Below are positions 1-8,747 of a stretch of 64,000 bases of DNA, piece by piece; position 1 is the stretch's first letter; each line of letters opens with the position of its first letter. The notes below the pieces were generated by a model. The model was not told where the DNA came from, did no database searches, and saw only the letters and a program-made list of their open reading frames with translations. The position numbers were made by a program, and so were the translations under genes. The stretch is from Hafnia paralvei ATCC 29927 (GTDB taxonomy: Bacteria; Pseudomonadota; Gammaproteobacteria; Enterobacterales; Enterobacteriaceae): the NCBI RefSeq assembly GCF_001655005.1, contig NZ_LXET01000010.1, forward strand, positions 62,001 through 126,000. Direction: 5' to 3'.

Positions 1-662
1 GAGGTCGGTGGCAAAACTGTTTTTGTTTCGCCTGAATAAATGACGATAGATATTTTATCTTGATCGCGCATTTTATTAACCAATAATTTCAGCGAGTTTT
101 TTACTAGCGGTAACTTATCTTCGTCACTCATAGAGCCGGATACATCTATTAAAAACACCAGATTGGCGGGTGGCAATGCCGTTGCGTTTATGTCGGTTGC
201 CTTAATGGCAATACGTAACAGCTTCGAGTGCGCGTTCCAAGGGGTTGGCGCAATCTCGGTGGCGACGCTAAACGGCGAGTTATCGACCGGCTTAGGGTAA
301 TTATAATGGAAGTAATTAAGCCATTCTTCTAAACGTATAGAATCAGACGGCGGCAATGTTCCTCTATTCAATAAACTGCGCATCATGGTGTAACTGCCAG
401 TATCAACATCGGCGCTAAACGTAGAGATGGGTTCTTGAGCGACAGATTTGACACTGTTTTCCGTATAGGTTGGATATTTATTATGGTCCACGGTCATCGG
501 ACTGGCCTGAGTATTCACTGCTAGCTGAGGCTGCATTGCGCCAATGATGTATTCGTTTCCCGTGTGTGCGTATGGATTTTTTTGTGAACAACCACTGGCT
601 ACTAAGCTGGATACACATAAAGTGCTTACAAGCAGTATTTTATGTATTGGTTTTTTTTTCAT
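1..662 (-). CDS. yfbK: vWA-domain lipoprotein, YfbK-like (C-terminal part outside window)
   Basis: This is the first ~220 codons of a gene that runs off the left edge. The product starts MKKKPIHKILLV with a signal peptide and a probable lipidation cysteine (VASGC, Cys25), so it should be anchored in the cell envelope. About residue 100 onward reads STFSADVDTGSYTMMRSLLNRGTL, then PP-DSIRLEEW, which is typical of the YfbK/DUF3520 family. It then enters a von Willebrand A domain with the metal-binding motif DVSGSM. I chose the ATG at 662 because AAGGAA (672-677 on the plus strand) lies 9 nt upstream; the in-frame ATG at 671 has no spacing to it. Known homologues have no firmly assigned function. 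In E. coli yfbK is not next to yebE. Confidence 0.85.
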   Translation of the reverse strand, partial: MKKKPIHKILLVSTLCVSSLVASGCSQKNPYAHTGNEYIIGAMQPQLAVNTQASPMTVDHNKYPTYTENSVKSVAQEPISTFSADVDTGSYTMMRSLLNRGTLPPSDSIRLEEWLNYFHYNYPKPVDNSPFSVATEIAPTPWNAHSKLLRIAIKATDINATALPPANLVFLIDVSGSMSDEDKLPLVKNSLKLLVNKMRDQDKISIVIYSGETKTVLPPT

Positions 663-1153
663 GCTAAACATTTCCTTATGCAGAACAGAATGGTTAATTA
701 ATTTAACGTTTTATAAACTTTTTACATCTAGATAATAGAATCTTATTGCCTTAGATTATCGGTGACAGAAAGTAGAGCTATCTGCTCGATTATTTACGCT
801 AGTGTTTTTAATACCTCTAGTAGATATCTTAATGAAAAATATAACCAGCATTTTATTCATACGTTGGGCTGAAAGTGGTGGCATTAAGATTATTCCGTTT
901 TTAATTTTCTGTTGTTATAAGCTGCAATTAATAAAATTATTAATTTCAATATAAGAAAGGAATAATATTCTGATTGTTATCTGTTTTTTTCTATAGATTT
1001 ACTGCACATTATTAAGTTGAATGATATTGAGCGAAGTCTTAGTTCATCGCCCCTTGAAATATAGGCAAGTTTTCAATCCCCATACGTAAACTGACAGATA
1101 ACCCCGTAATATAGATGTAATAATATCGATAAATTGTACCCATGGGGTGTGTG
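663..1153. other. AT-rich divergent intergenic region between yfbK and yebE
   Basis: This 491-bp stretch holds no supportable gene. It must contain the divergent promoters of yfbK and yebE. A single GTAAA half-site (1086-1090) resembles half of a CpxR box, and yebE is Cpx-regulated in E. coli, but the second half is poor, so I do not call an operator. No repeat or hairpin stands out. Confidence 0.5.
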
Positions 1154-1807
1154 ATGAAAAATAATTGGATGCAACAAATTCAATCTATGCTGGGTGATAA
1201 AACTAAATCACTTGGAGGTTCAGAGGGAGTGGGTAAGTTACTCGCACCTGCGGCATTAGGTGGTTTGGTTGGTGTTCTGCTAGGAAATAAATCATCCCGT
1301 AAACTGGTGGGAAAATTTGGCAAAAGTGCGTTGATTGTCGGCGGTTCTGCGGCGGTTGGCGCGGTGCTGTGGAATAAATATAAGCAGCGTGTCAAAGAAA
1401 CTCATCAGGATGAGCCTCAGTTCGGCGCTCAGGTTTCACCATTAGATACGCGCACTAAGCGACTGATTCAGGCTATTGTGTTTGCGGCTAAAAGTGATGG
1501 GCACGTTGATGAGACTGAACGTCAGGCAATCGATAAGAGCCTGCATGAGTTGGGGCTAGGTGCGGAAGCTGAACACTGGGTGCAAGACGCTTTGGCGCAG
1601 CCGTTAAATCCAGATTTGCTTGGGAAAGATATCAAGAACGAGGATGAAGCGCTTGAGGTTTATTACCTCAGCTGTGTCGTGATCGATATCGATCACTTTA
1701 TGGAGCGTAGCTATCTGGATGCTTTGGCTCAGTCGTTGAAGATCCCCGAGGATGTTAAGCAGGGCATTGAACATGATATCAGTGAGAAGAAGCGCGAGCT
1801 GGCTTGA
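1154..1807 (+). CDS. yebE: YebE, TerB-like DUF533 inner-membrane protein
   Basis: This 217-residue protein matches E. coli YebE along its length, including the segments WNKYK, HQDEPQFGAQ, FAAKSDGH and IDIDHFMERSYL. The N-terminal third holds two Gly/Ala-rich hydrophobic stretches (about residues 31-46 and 58-74) that could insert into the membrane. From about residue 100 it is a helical TerB-like domain. The molecular function is unknown; in E. coli it is induced by envelope stress. I start at the ATG at 1154, not the in-frame ATG at 1142, because GGGGTG lies just upstream of 1154 and the family begins M-x-N-W. A strong terminator follows. Confidence 0.9.
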   Translation: MKNNWMQQIQSMLGDKTKSLGGSEGVGKLLAPAALGGLVGVLLGNKSSRKLVGKFGKSALIVGGSAAVGAVLWNKYKQRVKETHQDEPQFGAQVSPLDTRTKRLIQAIVFAAKSDGHVDETERQAIDKSLHELGLGAEAEHWVQDALAQPLNPDLLGKDIKNEDEALEVYYLSCVVIDIDHFMERSYLDALAQSLKIPEDVKQGIEHDISEKKRELA

Positions 1808-1871
1808 CCCTAGAGGTTATTTTTGCTGATATACCGCGCCGGTTTTCTAAGAAAACGGTGTTAATTCCATG

Positions 1872-1900
1872 ACGGAGGCGATGGCCTCCGTTTTATTTTT
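1872..1900 (+). terminator. Rho-independent terminator of yebE
   Basis: A perfect 8-bp stem, ACGGAGGC with GCCTCCGT and loop GATG, is followed directly by TTTATTTTT. It lies 65 bp after the yebE stop. Confidence 0.85.
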
Positions 1901-1947
1901 CCAGTTTGCGAGCCTCGACAGTACAGCTACGCAACGGATGTTTACAC

Positions 1948-2093
1948 TACACCTGTCATACTTCAAGCTGCATGTGCGTTGGCTGCGCTCACCTGCGTTA
2001 CTCGGCAAAGCCTCGCCCTTAGGGGCCAGCGCTGTGCGCTGTTCAAAAAGGCTAACGCTTTTTTGTCCTGCAACTCGAATTATTTAGGGTATA
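1948..2093. repeat. 146-bp imperfect palindromic intergenic repeat (full copy)
   Basis: The ends are imperfect inverted repeats. The left end reads TACACCTGTCATACTTCAAG and the right end, on the other strand, reads TATACCCTAAATAATTCGAG; about 17 of the outer 26 positions agree. The core contains GCGTTGGCTGCGCTCACCTG. A truncated copy of the left end occurs just before recC. This type of repeat, with the ATACTTCAAG-x-TGC signature, is familiar from intergenic regions of Serratia, Yersinia and relatives. Reading frames across it are not genes. Confidence 0.75.
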
Positions 2094-2139
2094 TAAATAA
2101 TCCCCAGATGAAAGAGGGGACGTCGCGGAGGGCTGAACG

Positions 2140-2505
2140 ATGGATTATGAATTTCGCCATGATGTAACTGGACAGGTCGTCGCCGTATTTTCGATGGGGC
2201 ACGAGGTTGTTGGACATTGGCTTAACGAAGAGGTTAAAGGGAATCTGGAGTTACTGGCTCAGGTTGAACAGGCCGCGGCAGAGGTAAAAGGCAGTGAACG
2301 TCAATGGCAGCTTACCGGACATGAATATACGTTATGGTTAGACGGAGAAGAAGTCATGGTTCGGGCTAATCAACTGGCCGTTGAGGGCGATGAAATGGAA
2401 GAGGGGATGAGCTATTACGATGAAGAAAGTCTCTCTTTCTGTGGCTTGGAAGACTTTTTGCAGGCGCTGGATAAGTATCGGGCGTTTATCACATCAACAC
2501 GCTAG
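2140..2505 (+). CDS. yacL: UPF0231 family protein YacL
   Basis: This 121-residue protein has the conserved segments MDYEF, SMGHEVVGHW, NEEVK, GHEYTLW, DGEEVMVRANQL and DEMEEGM-YYDEES. They identify it as YacL (UPF0231). It is small, acidic and probably cytosolic, with no signal peptide. The function is unknown. In E. coli it lies between acnB and speD, neither of which is present here; it stands alone between two terminators. GAGGG upstream of the ATG supports the start. Confidence 0.92.
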   Translation: MDYEFRHDVTGQVVAVFSMGHEVVGHWLNEEVKGNLELLAQVEQAAAEVKGSERQWQLTGHEYTLWLDGEEVMVRANQLAVEGDEMEEGMSYYDEESLSFCGLEDFLQALDKYRAFITSTR

Positions 2506-2539
2506 CTAACCCAATATGGATGCTAGACGTTTAAAAACT

Positions 2540-2571
2540 AAAAACGGCAGAGATTTTCTGCCGTTTTTTTT
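2540..2571. terminator. Bidirectional terminator between yacL and yacC
   Basis: The stem AAAACGGCAGA / TCTGCCGTTTT is flanked by an A run on the left and a T run on the right. It can therefore end both yacL (plus) and yacC (minus), which converge here. Confidence 0.88.
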
Positions 2572-2590
2572 GCCAAGCATACGTTGTCGA

Positions 2591-2938
2591 TCAGTTTGCG
2601 TAGGCTAAAAGGCTCAGAGAGTCTCGAGCCAGATACTTGCATTTGGTTGCCGTTGGCATCGCAATGCGGCTGAGATCGTGGTAACTATCTTCACCTAACG
2701 CTTTCATTTTTTTAGTATTATAGTTAGATAAATCCCAGCCATTACGGTTGGCAAAAAACACGATAGCCTTCTTGATTTGAGCATTTGGCAAATCATTATA
2801 GCCACAGTCATTTTTCAGAAACACGAAGATAGCGGTGAGATCGGCTAAATCTTCGGATTGCATATCATCAATAGCCTGGCTGGCAGAGGTAAAACTCAGC
2901 AAACCTAAAAGCAAAAGCACCAGCGAGGTTTTTTTCAT
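2591..2938 (-). CDS. yacC: YacC family small exported protein
   Basis: This 115-residue protein has the same length as E. coli YacC and shares FVFLKNDCGY, LPN-QI, WDLSNY, MKALGEDSY and ARDSLSLLAY. An N-terminal signal peptide (MKKTSLVLLLLGLLS, ending near SQA) predicts export to the periplasm. The two cysteines in the mature part could form a disulfide. The function is unknown. I start at the ATG at 2938, which gives a clean signal peptide, not at the upstream GTG. No good ribosome binding site is visible for either. Expressed opposite cueO. Confidence 0.88.
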   Translation of the reverse strand: MKKTSLVLLLLGLLSFTSASQAIDDMQSEDLADLTAIFVFLKNDCGYNDLPNAQIKKAIVFFANRNGWDLSNYNTKKMKALGEDSYHDLSRIAMPTATKCKYLARDSLSLLAYAN

Positions 2939-3062
2939 AAACAGATGCACATTATTTATTTGTACTTTGACGGTATCATATTTTAACCCTGTTTCTACAG
3001 TGTTTCTTACTCATTTTCTTAATCAATTTTGTTAATCTCACGTCATTTAATCAAGTCCCTGC

Positions 3063-3093
3063 TTGACTCTCCCCTTACTGGAAGGTCTACCCT
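3063..3093 (+). promoter_or_regulatory. CueR-type copper-responsive promoter of cueO
   Basis: A -35 TTGACT (3063-3068) and a -10 TACCCT (3088-3093) are separated by an over-long 19-bp spacer. The spacer contains the dyad CCTT-ACTGG-AAGG (3073-3085). A stretched spacer over such a dyad is the hallmark of promoters activated by MerR-family regulators. The sequence closely resembles the E. coli cueO and copA CueR sites. It lies about 105 bp upstream of the cueO start. Confidence 0.82.
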
Positions 3094-3199
3094 GAATTCA
3101 TCATGCGGGGTACAGAAAAACATTTGGCGACTATAGCCATATTGTTCGTTACTCCGATATTTAACTGAGTCTTTTCAACGACGCACAAGGGAATCTGAC

Positions 3200-4822
3200 A
3201 TGCTTCGCCGCGACTTTATCAAACTCACCGCTGTGCTGGGGGCATCGAGTGCTTTACCGCTCTGGAGCCATTCTGTTTTTGCTGCTAATCGACCCAATTT
3301 ACCCATCCCCTCGCTGCTGATACCTGATGCTGCAGGTAAAATAGATCTGAAAGTTCAAACAGGTAGCATGAATTGGAAAGCGGGCGTGCAGACGCCAACG
3401 TGGGGAATTAACGGCCCACTGTTAGGCCCTGCGATGCGTTTAGAGCGTGGTAAAGATGTTGCCATCAATGTGACCAACGCTCTGCCGGAGGCCACAACAA
3501 TGCACTGGCATGGGATGGAAATCCCCGGAACGTCTGACGGAGGCCCGCAGGCGGTCATTGAGGCTGGCAAAGTATGGACGGCTGCCTTTAAGGTCGATCA
3601 GCCAGCGACCACGGCATGGTTCCATCCGCATACTCATGGCCTTACAGGTCGTCAGGTGGCGATGGGGTTGGGGGGACTGATTATTATTGACGATGAAGAG
3701 AGCACCAAGCTTCCTTTGCCTAAGGAGTGGGGCGTCGATGATATCCCTGTGATCCTGCAAGATAAGCGACTCGATGCTAAAGGTCATATCGATTACCAGC
3801 TGGATATCATGACCGCGGCAGTGGGTTGGTTTGGGGATATGATGCTGACGAATGGCACACTTTATCCGCAGCATCTTGCACCGCGCGGTTGGCTACGACT
3901 CCGTTTTCTCAACGGTTGTAACGCCCGTTCGCTCAATTTGGCGACCAGCGATGGTCGCCCAATGTACGTTGTTGCTAGCGATGGTGGCCTGCTGGCTGAG
4001 CCAGTGAAGCTGAGTGAATTACCCATTCTCATGGGGGAGCGCTTTGAAGTGCTGATCGATACCCGCGATGGTAAAGCGTTCGATATTGTGACACTGCCCG
4101 TTAAGCAAATGGGCATGACGTTAGCCCCGTTCGATCATGCATTGCCGGTACTGCATATCCAGCCAACGCTCAAACAAAGCGAAGCAAAATTGCCTGATTC
4201 ATTAGTCAATATGCCCGCGATCCCAGTGGTTGATAACGTTAAAACCCGTTGGTTACAGCTGATGATGGACCCACAGCTCGATATGATGGGGATGCAGATG
4301 ATGATGCAGCGCTACGGTATGGAATCAATGGCGGGTATGAGTATGCAGGGCCATGGTGATATGTCGGGTATGGATCATAGTGGTATGCAGGGCATGAAAA
4401 TGCAGGGGCATATGGGGCATGGCAAAATGAATCATGACGGCATGGGACATGGGCAGAAGACCGCTCAGGACTATGATTTCATGCATGGCAATAAAATCAA
4501 CGGAATCGCGTTCGATATGGCGAAGCCGATGTTTGATGTCAAACGTGGTACCTACGAGAAATGGACGATTTCGGGGGAGGGCGACATGATGCTCCATCCG
4601 TTCCATATTCACGGTACTCAGTTCCGTATTCTTTCTGAAAACGGCAAACCACCGGCAGCCCACCGTAGTGGATGGAAAGACACCGTGCGTGTTGAAGGAT
4701 GGCGTAGTGAGGTATTAGTGAAATTTAATCATGAAGCCCCTAAAGAACGCGCCTACATGGCACATTGTCATCTGCTAGAGCACGAAGATACAGGGATGAT
4801 GATGTCGTTTACCGTTAGCTAA
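3200..4822 (+). CDS. cueO: Multicopper oxidase CueO (periplasmic Cu(I) oxidase)
   Basis: The enzyme oxidises toxic Cu(I) in the periplasm and couples this to reduction of oxygen to water. The precursor has 540 residues and a twin-arginine signal (RRDFIK) ending near VFA, so it is exported folded by Tat. Copper ligands are all visible: HWHG (102-105), WFHPHTHG (H142, H144, H146), HPFHIHG (H466, H469, H471) and HCHLLEHEDTGMM (H522, C523, H524, H528, M533). Between about residues 355 and 425 lies the Met/His-rich segment that covers the type 1 copper site, with many MxGM and MGH repeats. It is slightly longer than in E. coli CueO (516 residues). The start has AAGGGA 8 nt upstream. Confidence 0.96.
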   Translation: MLRRDFIKLTAVLGASSALPLWSHSVFAANRPNLPIPSLLIPDAAGKIDLKVQTGSMNWKAGVQTPTWGINGPLLGPAMRLERGKDVAINVTNALPEATTMHWHGMEIPGTSDGGPQAVIEAGKVWTAAFKVDQPATTAWFHPHTHGLTGRQVAMGLGGLIIIDDEESTKLPLPKEWGVDDIPVILQDKRLDAKGHIDYQLDIMTAAVGWFGDMMLTNGTLYPQHLAPRGWLRLRFLNGCNARSLNLATSDGRPMYVVASDGGLLAEPVKLSELPILMGERFEVLIDTRDGKAFDIVTLPVKQMGMTLAPFDHALPVLHIQPTLKQSEAKLPDSLVNMPAIPVVDNVKTRWLQLMMDPQLDMMGMQMMMQRYGMESMAGMSMQGHGDMSGMDHSGMQGMKMQGHMGHGKMNHDGMGHGQKTAQDYDFMHGNKINGIAFDMAKPMFDVKRGTYEKWTISGEGDMMLHPFHIHGTQFRILSENGKPPAAHRSGWKDTVRVEGWRSEVLVKFNHEAPKERAYMAHCHLLEHEDTGMMMSFTVS

Positions 4823-4872
4823 TTTATCTGACCGCCTATGCCATTTAGTGATGAAACATAGGCTGAAATCGC

Positions 4873-4926
4873 GTCCATCAGCGAGCATTGATATTTTCAT
4901 ATAAATATTGATGTTGGCTGGTGGAC
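4873..4926. repeat. Long imperfect inverted repeat downstream of cueO
   Basis: The arms GTCCATCAGCGAGCATTGAT and, on the other strand, GTCCACCAGCCAACATCAAT pair with few mismatches around an AT-rich loop. There is no T run after the hairpin. It is the only structure seen in the 295-bp gap between cueO and yadE, a position that in E. coli is occupied by gcd, hpt and can. It could act as a 3' RNA-stabilising hairpin or be a repeat remnant. Confidence 0.6.
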
Positions 4927-5117
4927 GTCATCGACACCCTTTCAGTCTTACGAGTTCTTCAGTACATCCGTTTTTTGCGGATGATTTCCTGAATTCATAA
5001 GCGATACCTATATCACCGACAATCTTTTAACCATGTGCCTTCTTGCTCACCCATGCTATTCTGTTGTTCTTAAAATGATTTTTAGCCAAGTGACATCTGA
5101 ATTCCCTAAATATAAAA

Positions 5118-6449
5118 ATGAAGCTATTTCAAACAATAACAGCAGGACTGCTGTTTTCTCTGTGGGTTATTTGTACGCCGAATACGGCGATTGCCGACCT
5201 TTTGCCTGATAGTTGGCAGCAGTATCAATACATGGAAGCCGAGCGCGACAGCGAGATTTATTCGTTGGTGGGGGAACACGTTATTCCGGTTGGGCAAATT
5301 CAGCAGGGGCAGATACTCAACGTGTTTCAAGCAGATTCGGAATATTATGAGTTCCGCTTCGGCAACGGTACCGGCTTTATTGCGCGCGAAGATGTGAAAG
5401 AGCTAAAGAAGCGTGAGCCTCCGCGCGACAATCTGAACGACCTACGCAAAAAAAGTTTCCAAAATCTGGTGACAAGCCGTCCTGTGACGGTTTATAGCCA
5501 AGCAGACAATCAAAGCACGCCGGTGGCTATACTGGAAGAGAACCTACGCTATCCGGTCCTTGATAAGCAAAAAGATCGTCTCAACCAGACATGGTATGCC
5601 ATTAATCTAGGCGATCGCTTTGGCTATGTCAGTGCCCTCGATGCCGATTTAGATAACGGTATTGCGGTGCTTACGTATCACCACATTCTGAAAAATGAAG
5701 AGAATAAGCGTTTCCGTCGGACATCAACGACCACATCGGATGTGGCTTTCAGTAACCAGATGGCCTATCTCAAGCAGGCTGGCTACAGTACGCTGTCGAT
5801 GTATCAGTTGGAAGGCTATCTCACCGGAAGCATGAATCTACCGGCTAAAGCCGTGGTGCTTACTTTCGATGATGGTTTGAAATCGGTTTATCGCTATGCC
5901 TATCCGGTGCTTAAGCAAAATGGGCAAAGAGCCACTGCGTTCATTATCTCTTCGCGTATCAAGCGCCATCCACAAGCCTGGAATCCTAACGGACTCCAGT
6001 TTATGAGTATTTCCGAGCTGCGTGAAATCCAGGATGTATTTGATATCCAATCGCACACTCATTTCCTGCATCGGGTGAGTGCTAACAAGCAGCCTATTCT
6101 GTTCAGCCGGTCATATCACAATATTCTGTTCGATTTTCAGCGTTCACGGCGTGCTTTGTCCCAGTTCAATCCACACGTACAGTATTTGTCATACCCCTTT
6201 GGCGGCTACAATCAAAAGGCGATGGACGCCGCACGTGATGCGGGATTTCATTTAGCGGTAACGACGGTGCAGGGGAGAGTCAGAATGGGGGATAACCCGT
6301 TTGCACTGAAACGGTTATATGTCCTACGCACAGATTCGGTACAGAGCATGGCTGCGCTGATTGCGAATAACCCACAACCAGTGCCAGAAAAGCCGAATGC
6401 GGTGCCAGTGAAAGTGCCTGCGAAGGCGGTGACAGCACCGGTATTGTAA
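5118..6449 (+). CDS. yadE: Polysaccharide deacetylase family protein YadE
   Basis: This 443-residue exported protein has a signal peptide (cleavage near NTAIA, residue ~26). Two SH3-like repeats follow at about 45-95 and 115-180, ending VGYVSALDAD-like. The C-terminal half is a NodB-homology deacetylase domain: TYHHI, VLTFDDG (motif 1, metal-binding Asp), SHTHFLH (His ligands) and LSYPFG. Such enzymes remove N-acetyl groups from polysaccharides at the cell surface; the substrate of YadE is not known. The tail after the catalytic domain is Pro/Val/Lys-rich. No clear ribosome binding site precedes the ATG, so the start is moderately certain. It lies convergent with panD. Confidence 0.88.
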   Translation: MKLFQTITAGLLFSLWVICTPNTAIADLLPDSWQQYQYMEAERDSEIYSLVGEHVIPVGQIQQGQILNVFQADSEYYEFRFGNGTGFIAREDVKELKKREPPRDNLNDLRKKSFQNLVTSRPVTVYSQADNQSTPVAILEENLRYPVLDKQKDRLNQTWYAINLGDRFGYVSALDADLDNGIAVLTYHHILKNEENKRFRRTSTTTSDVAFSNQMAYLKQAGYSTLSMYQLEGYLTGSMNLPAKAVVLTFDDGLKSVYRYAYPVLKQNGQRATAFIISSRIKRHPQAWNPNGLQFMSISELREIQDVFDIQSHTHFLHRVSANKQPILFSRSYHNILFDFQRSRRALSQFNPHVQYLSYPFGGYNQKAMDAARDAGFHLAVTTVQGRVRMGDNPFALKRLYVLRTDSVQSMAALIANNPQPVPEKPNAVPVKVPAKAVTAPVL

Positions 6450-6454
6450 ATCGT

Positions 6455-6480
6455 GAAGAGGCGCCAGCGTGCGCCTCTTC
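6455..6480. terminator. Hairpin between convergent yadE and panD
   Basis: A perfect 10-bp GC-rich stem (GAAGAGGCGC / GCGCCTCTTC, loop CAGCGT) starts 6 bp after the yadE stop. Neither strand has a T run, so it is a weak or Rho-assisted terminator, or an RNA 3'-end stabiliser. Confidence 0.55.
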
Positions 6481-6516
6481 ATCGTACTCGTGCGCTCCGA
6501 ACGGCTTAAATCGGGA

Positions 6517-6897
6517 TTATGCCACCTGCACCGGTACTGCTTTTGCCAAGCGCTTCATCACATTGTCACCTTCAAAATAGGCAACTTTAGGATTGTGTGA
6601 GCGCGCCTGTTCGTCAGACATTTGTACGTAGGAGCAGATAATCATGGTGTCGCCAACGCACGCGCAGCGAGCGGCAGCACCGTTAACGGAAATGATTTTT
6701 GAACCGCGTTCGGCGGCGATGGCGTAGGTTGAGAAGCGCTGACCGTTGTCTACGTTATAGATATCGATCGCTTCATATTGCAGGATTCCCGCTGCATCCA
6801 GAAAATCCTGATCGATGGCGCAAGAGCCTTCGTAATGCAAATCTGCCTGAGTCACTTTGACGCGGTGGAGTTTGCCTTGCAACATAGTGCGTACCAT
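6517..6897 (-). CDS. panD: Aspartate 1-decarboxylase PanD
   Basis: PanD converts L-aspartate to beta-alanine for pantothenate synthesis. The 126-residue proenzyme matches E. coli in length. It carries the self-cleavage site YEGSC, where Gly24-Ser25 is cut to generate the pyruvoyl cofactor. Other conserved parts are LQGKLHRVKVT, NGQRFSTYAI, ISVNGAAA and YFEGDN. I reject the 20-residue N-terminal extension. The ATG at 6897 begins MVRTMLQGK exactly as in the family and has GAAGG upstream. It lies downstream of panC and panB on the same strand. Confidence 0.96.
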   Translation of the reverse strand: MVRTMLQGKLHRVKVTQADLHYEGSCAIDQDFLDAAGILQYEAIDIYNVDNGQRFSTYAIAAERGSKIISVNGAAARCACVGDTMIICSYVQMSDEQARSHNPKVAYFEGDNVMKRLAKAVPVQVA

Positions 6898-7025
6898 AAC
6901 AATACCTTCATTAACATCTATTGATGGCAACCGTCGCGCTGAAAACCGCGACGGCAATTCTTCCTATTTTAACCGAGTGGTCGACTAAATTATCTAAAAT
7001 AAGTTTACCACTGTATGTAAAATAA

Positions 7026-7886
7026 TTAACTCTCGGCGTTAAAAGGCACGCGCATGTTATCGATAAGGCGAGCCTTACCTAACCATGCAGATACCAGAAT
7101 CACCGCTGTTTTGGTATCGACGTTAACATCCAGTAGCGTGTCAGCATCACGGACAAACAGTTCATCTGGCTGCAAACCGGCTTCACGCAGGCGGCTAGTG
7201 GCTTGTTCTAGCAGCTCGTCGATATTACGCTCACCGTTCTCTAGCTGAGTGGCTAAATGGCTCATGATGTTATATAGGCGCGGCGCTAAGCGACGTTCAT
7301 CTGCGGTGAGATAGCCATTACGCGAACTCAAGGCTAACCCATCTGGGCCGCGTACAATCGGCACACCGACGATATCAATATCGAAGTTCAGGTCAGATAC
7401 CATCTTGCGGATCAGGGCCAACTGCTGGAAATCCTTTTCACCAAAGCAGGCAATATCTGGCTGGATCAGGTTGAATAGTTTGCTGACGATAGTTGAGACA
7501 CCGCGGAAGTGCCCAGGACGGCTAGCGCCTTCTAGCATGGTTGAAAGCGAAGGCACATCGACGTAGGTCTGTTGTTCTAATCCTTTCGGATAGACTTCTT
7601 TTTCAGACGGAGCGAAGACCAAATCCACGCCTAGCCGAGTTAATTTCTCACAATCTTCCTGCAACGTACGAGGATAGCGCGCTAAATCGTCAGGGCGGTC
7701 AAACTGCATTGGGTTTACAAAAACGCTGACCACAACGACATCGGCTCGCGCTTTGGCTTCTTCGACTAGCGTAAGGTGACCTTGGTGTAGATTACCCATG
7801 GTGGGTACCAACGCAATGCGCTTGCCTTCTTGACGCCAGCGACGAATTTCACGACGTAACAGAGGGATTGTCTCAATGATTAACAC
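7026..7886 (-). CDS. panC: Pantothenate synthetase PanC
   Basis: PanC ligates pantoate and beta-alanine using ATP to make pantothenate in the cytosol. The 286-residue sequence has the nucleotide-binding motif PTMGNLHQGH (about 29-38), VVSVFVNPMQF, ARYPRT, EGASRPGHFRGVSTIV, FGEKDFQQL and the KMSKS-like loop ALSSRN. The start is a GTG that makes LIIET, like the E. coli protein, with GGAG 7 nt upstream. It is separated from panB by 66 bp that include a small hairpin (CTCCCT/AGGGAG), and probably belongs to one transcription unit with it. Confidence 0.96.
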   Translation of the reverse strand: MLIIETIPLLRREIRRWRQEGKRIALVPTMGNLHQGHLTLVEEAKARADVVVVSVFVNPMQFDRPDDLARYPRTLQEDCEKLTRLGVDLVFAPSEKEVYPKGLEQQTYVDVPSLSTMLEGASRPGHFRGVSTIVSKLFNLIQPDIACFGEKDFQQLALIRKMVSDLNFDIDIVGVPIVRGPDGLALSSRNGYLTADERRLAPRLYNIMSHLATQLENGERNIDELLEQATSRLREAGLQPDELFVRDADTLLDVNVDTKTAVILVSAWLGKARLIDNMRVPFNAES

Positions 7887-7952
7887 AGTGGTTCTCCAAA
7901 CTGATGATCTATCCCCCTCCCTGAAGAGGGAGCGATGGATGACGCTGACGAA

Positions 7953-8747
7953 TTAGTTAAACGTATGCTCTGCAGCCGGATACAAGCCCTGCTCCACTTC
8001 TTCAATATACAGACGAATAGCTGAGCGAATGTCACTTTGTCCTGCAAGGAAGTTCTTCGCAAACTTAGGCGTGTGGCCGCCGGTAATGCCTAAAGCATCG
8101 TGCATGACAAGAATTTGGCCGTCGGTGTCTTTACCCGCGCCAATGCCAATAACGGGAATTTGTAGTGCGTCGGTAATGGTTTTTGCCAGCGCAGCAGGTA
8201 CACACTCTAATACCAGCAACTGTGCACCCGCAGCTTCCAACGCTAGCGCATCTTCCAGCAGTTTATCCGCGCCGTCTTTATCACGCCCTTGAACTTTATA
8301 GCCACCGAAAATATTTACCGACTGTGGCGTTAAACCTAGATGAGCACAGACGGGTACGGCACGATCGGTAAGCATCTGCACGGTTTCAGTTAACCAACTC
8401 CCGCCTTCTAGCTTGACCATATTGGCTCCAGCGCGCATCAACGTCGCTGCGTTGGTGCAGGCCTGCTCAGGCGTGGCATAGGTCATGAACGGAAGATCGG
8501 AAAGTAACAGACAGTATGGTGCCCCACGCCGTACGGCACGCGTATGGTAAGCCACATCTTCGATCGTGACAGGCAGTGTTGAATCATGCCCCAGCAGCGT
8601 CATGCCAAGAGAATCGCCAACTAACATCACGCGAATTCCCTGATCCTCAAACAACTTGGCAAAGCTGGCGTCATAAGCCGTGATGGTGGCAAATTTAGTT
8701 TTTTGTTGTTTTAACTGTAACAGATGGGTGATGCTGGTCGGTTTCAT
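7953..8747 (-). CDS. panB: Ketopantoate hydroxymethyltransferase PanB
   Basis: PanB transfers a hydroxymethyl group from methylene-tetrahydrofolate to ketoisovalerate, the first step of the pantoate branch. The 264-residue protein shows the family landmarks ITAYDASFA, MLVGDSLGM, HDSTLPVT, VKLEGG, PVCAHLGLTPQS, GGYKVQG and IGIGAG. The ATG at 8747 begins MKPTSI as in E. coli and has AGGGGA just upstream; the seven-residue upstream extension is discarded. It heads the panB-panC pair, with panD further downstream. Confidence 0.96.
   Translation of the reverse strand: MKPTSITHLLQLKQQKTKFATITAYDASFAKLFEDQGIRVMLVGDSLGMTLLGHDSTLPVTIEDVAYHTRAVRRGAPYCLLLSDLPFMTYATPEQACTNAATLMRAGANMVKLEGGSWLTETVQMLTDRAVPVCAHLGLTPQSVNIFGGYKVQGRDKDGADKLLEDALALEAAGAQLLVLECVPAALAKTITDALQIPVIGIGAGKDTDGQILVMHDALGITGGHTPKFAKNFLAGQSDIRSAIRLYIEEVEQGLYPAAEHTFN

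Noticed and set aside
1869..2167. Two small frames between yebE and yacL
   Set aside because: They run through the yebE terminator and the palindromic repeat and show no protein-like features.
4917..4924. GCTGGTGG octamer as a Chi site of interest
   Set aside because: It matches E. coli Chi and recBCD is present, but single octamers occur often and the Chi sequence of this organism is not established.
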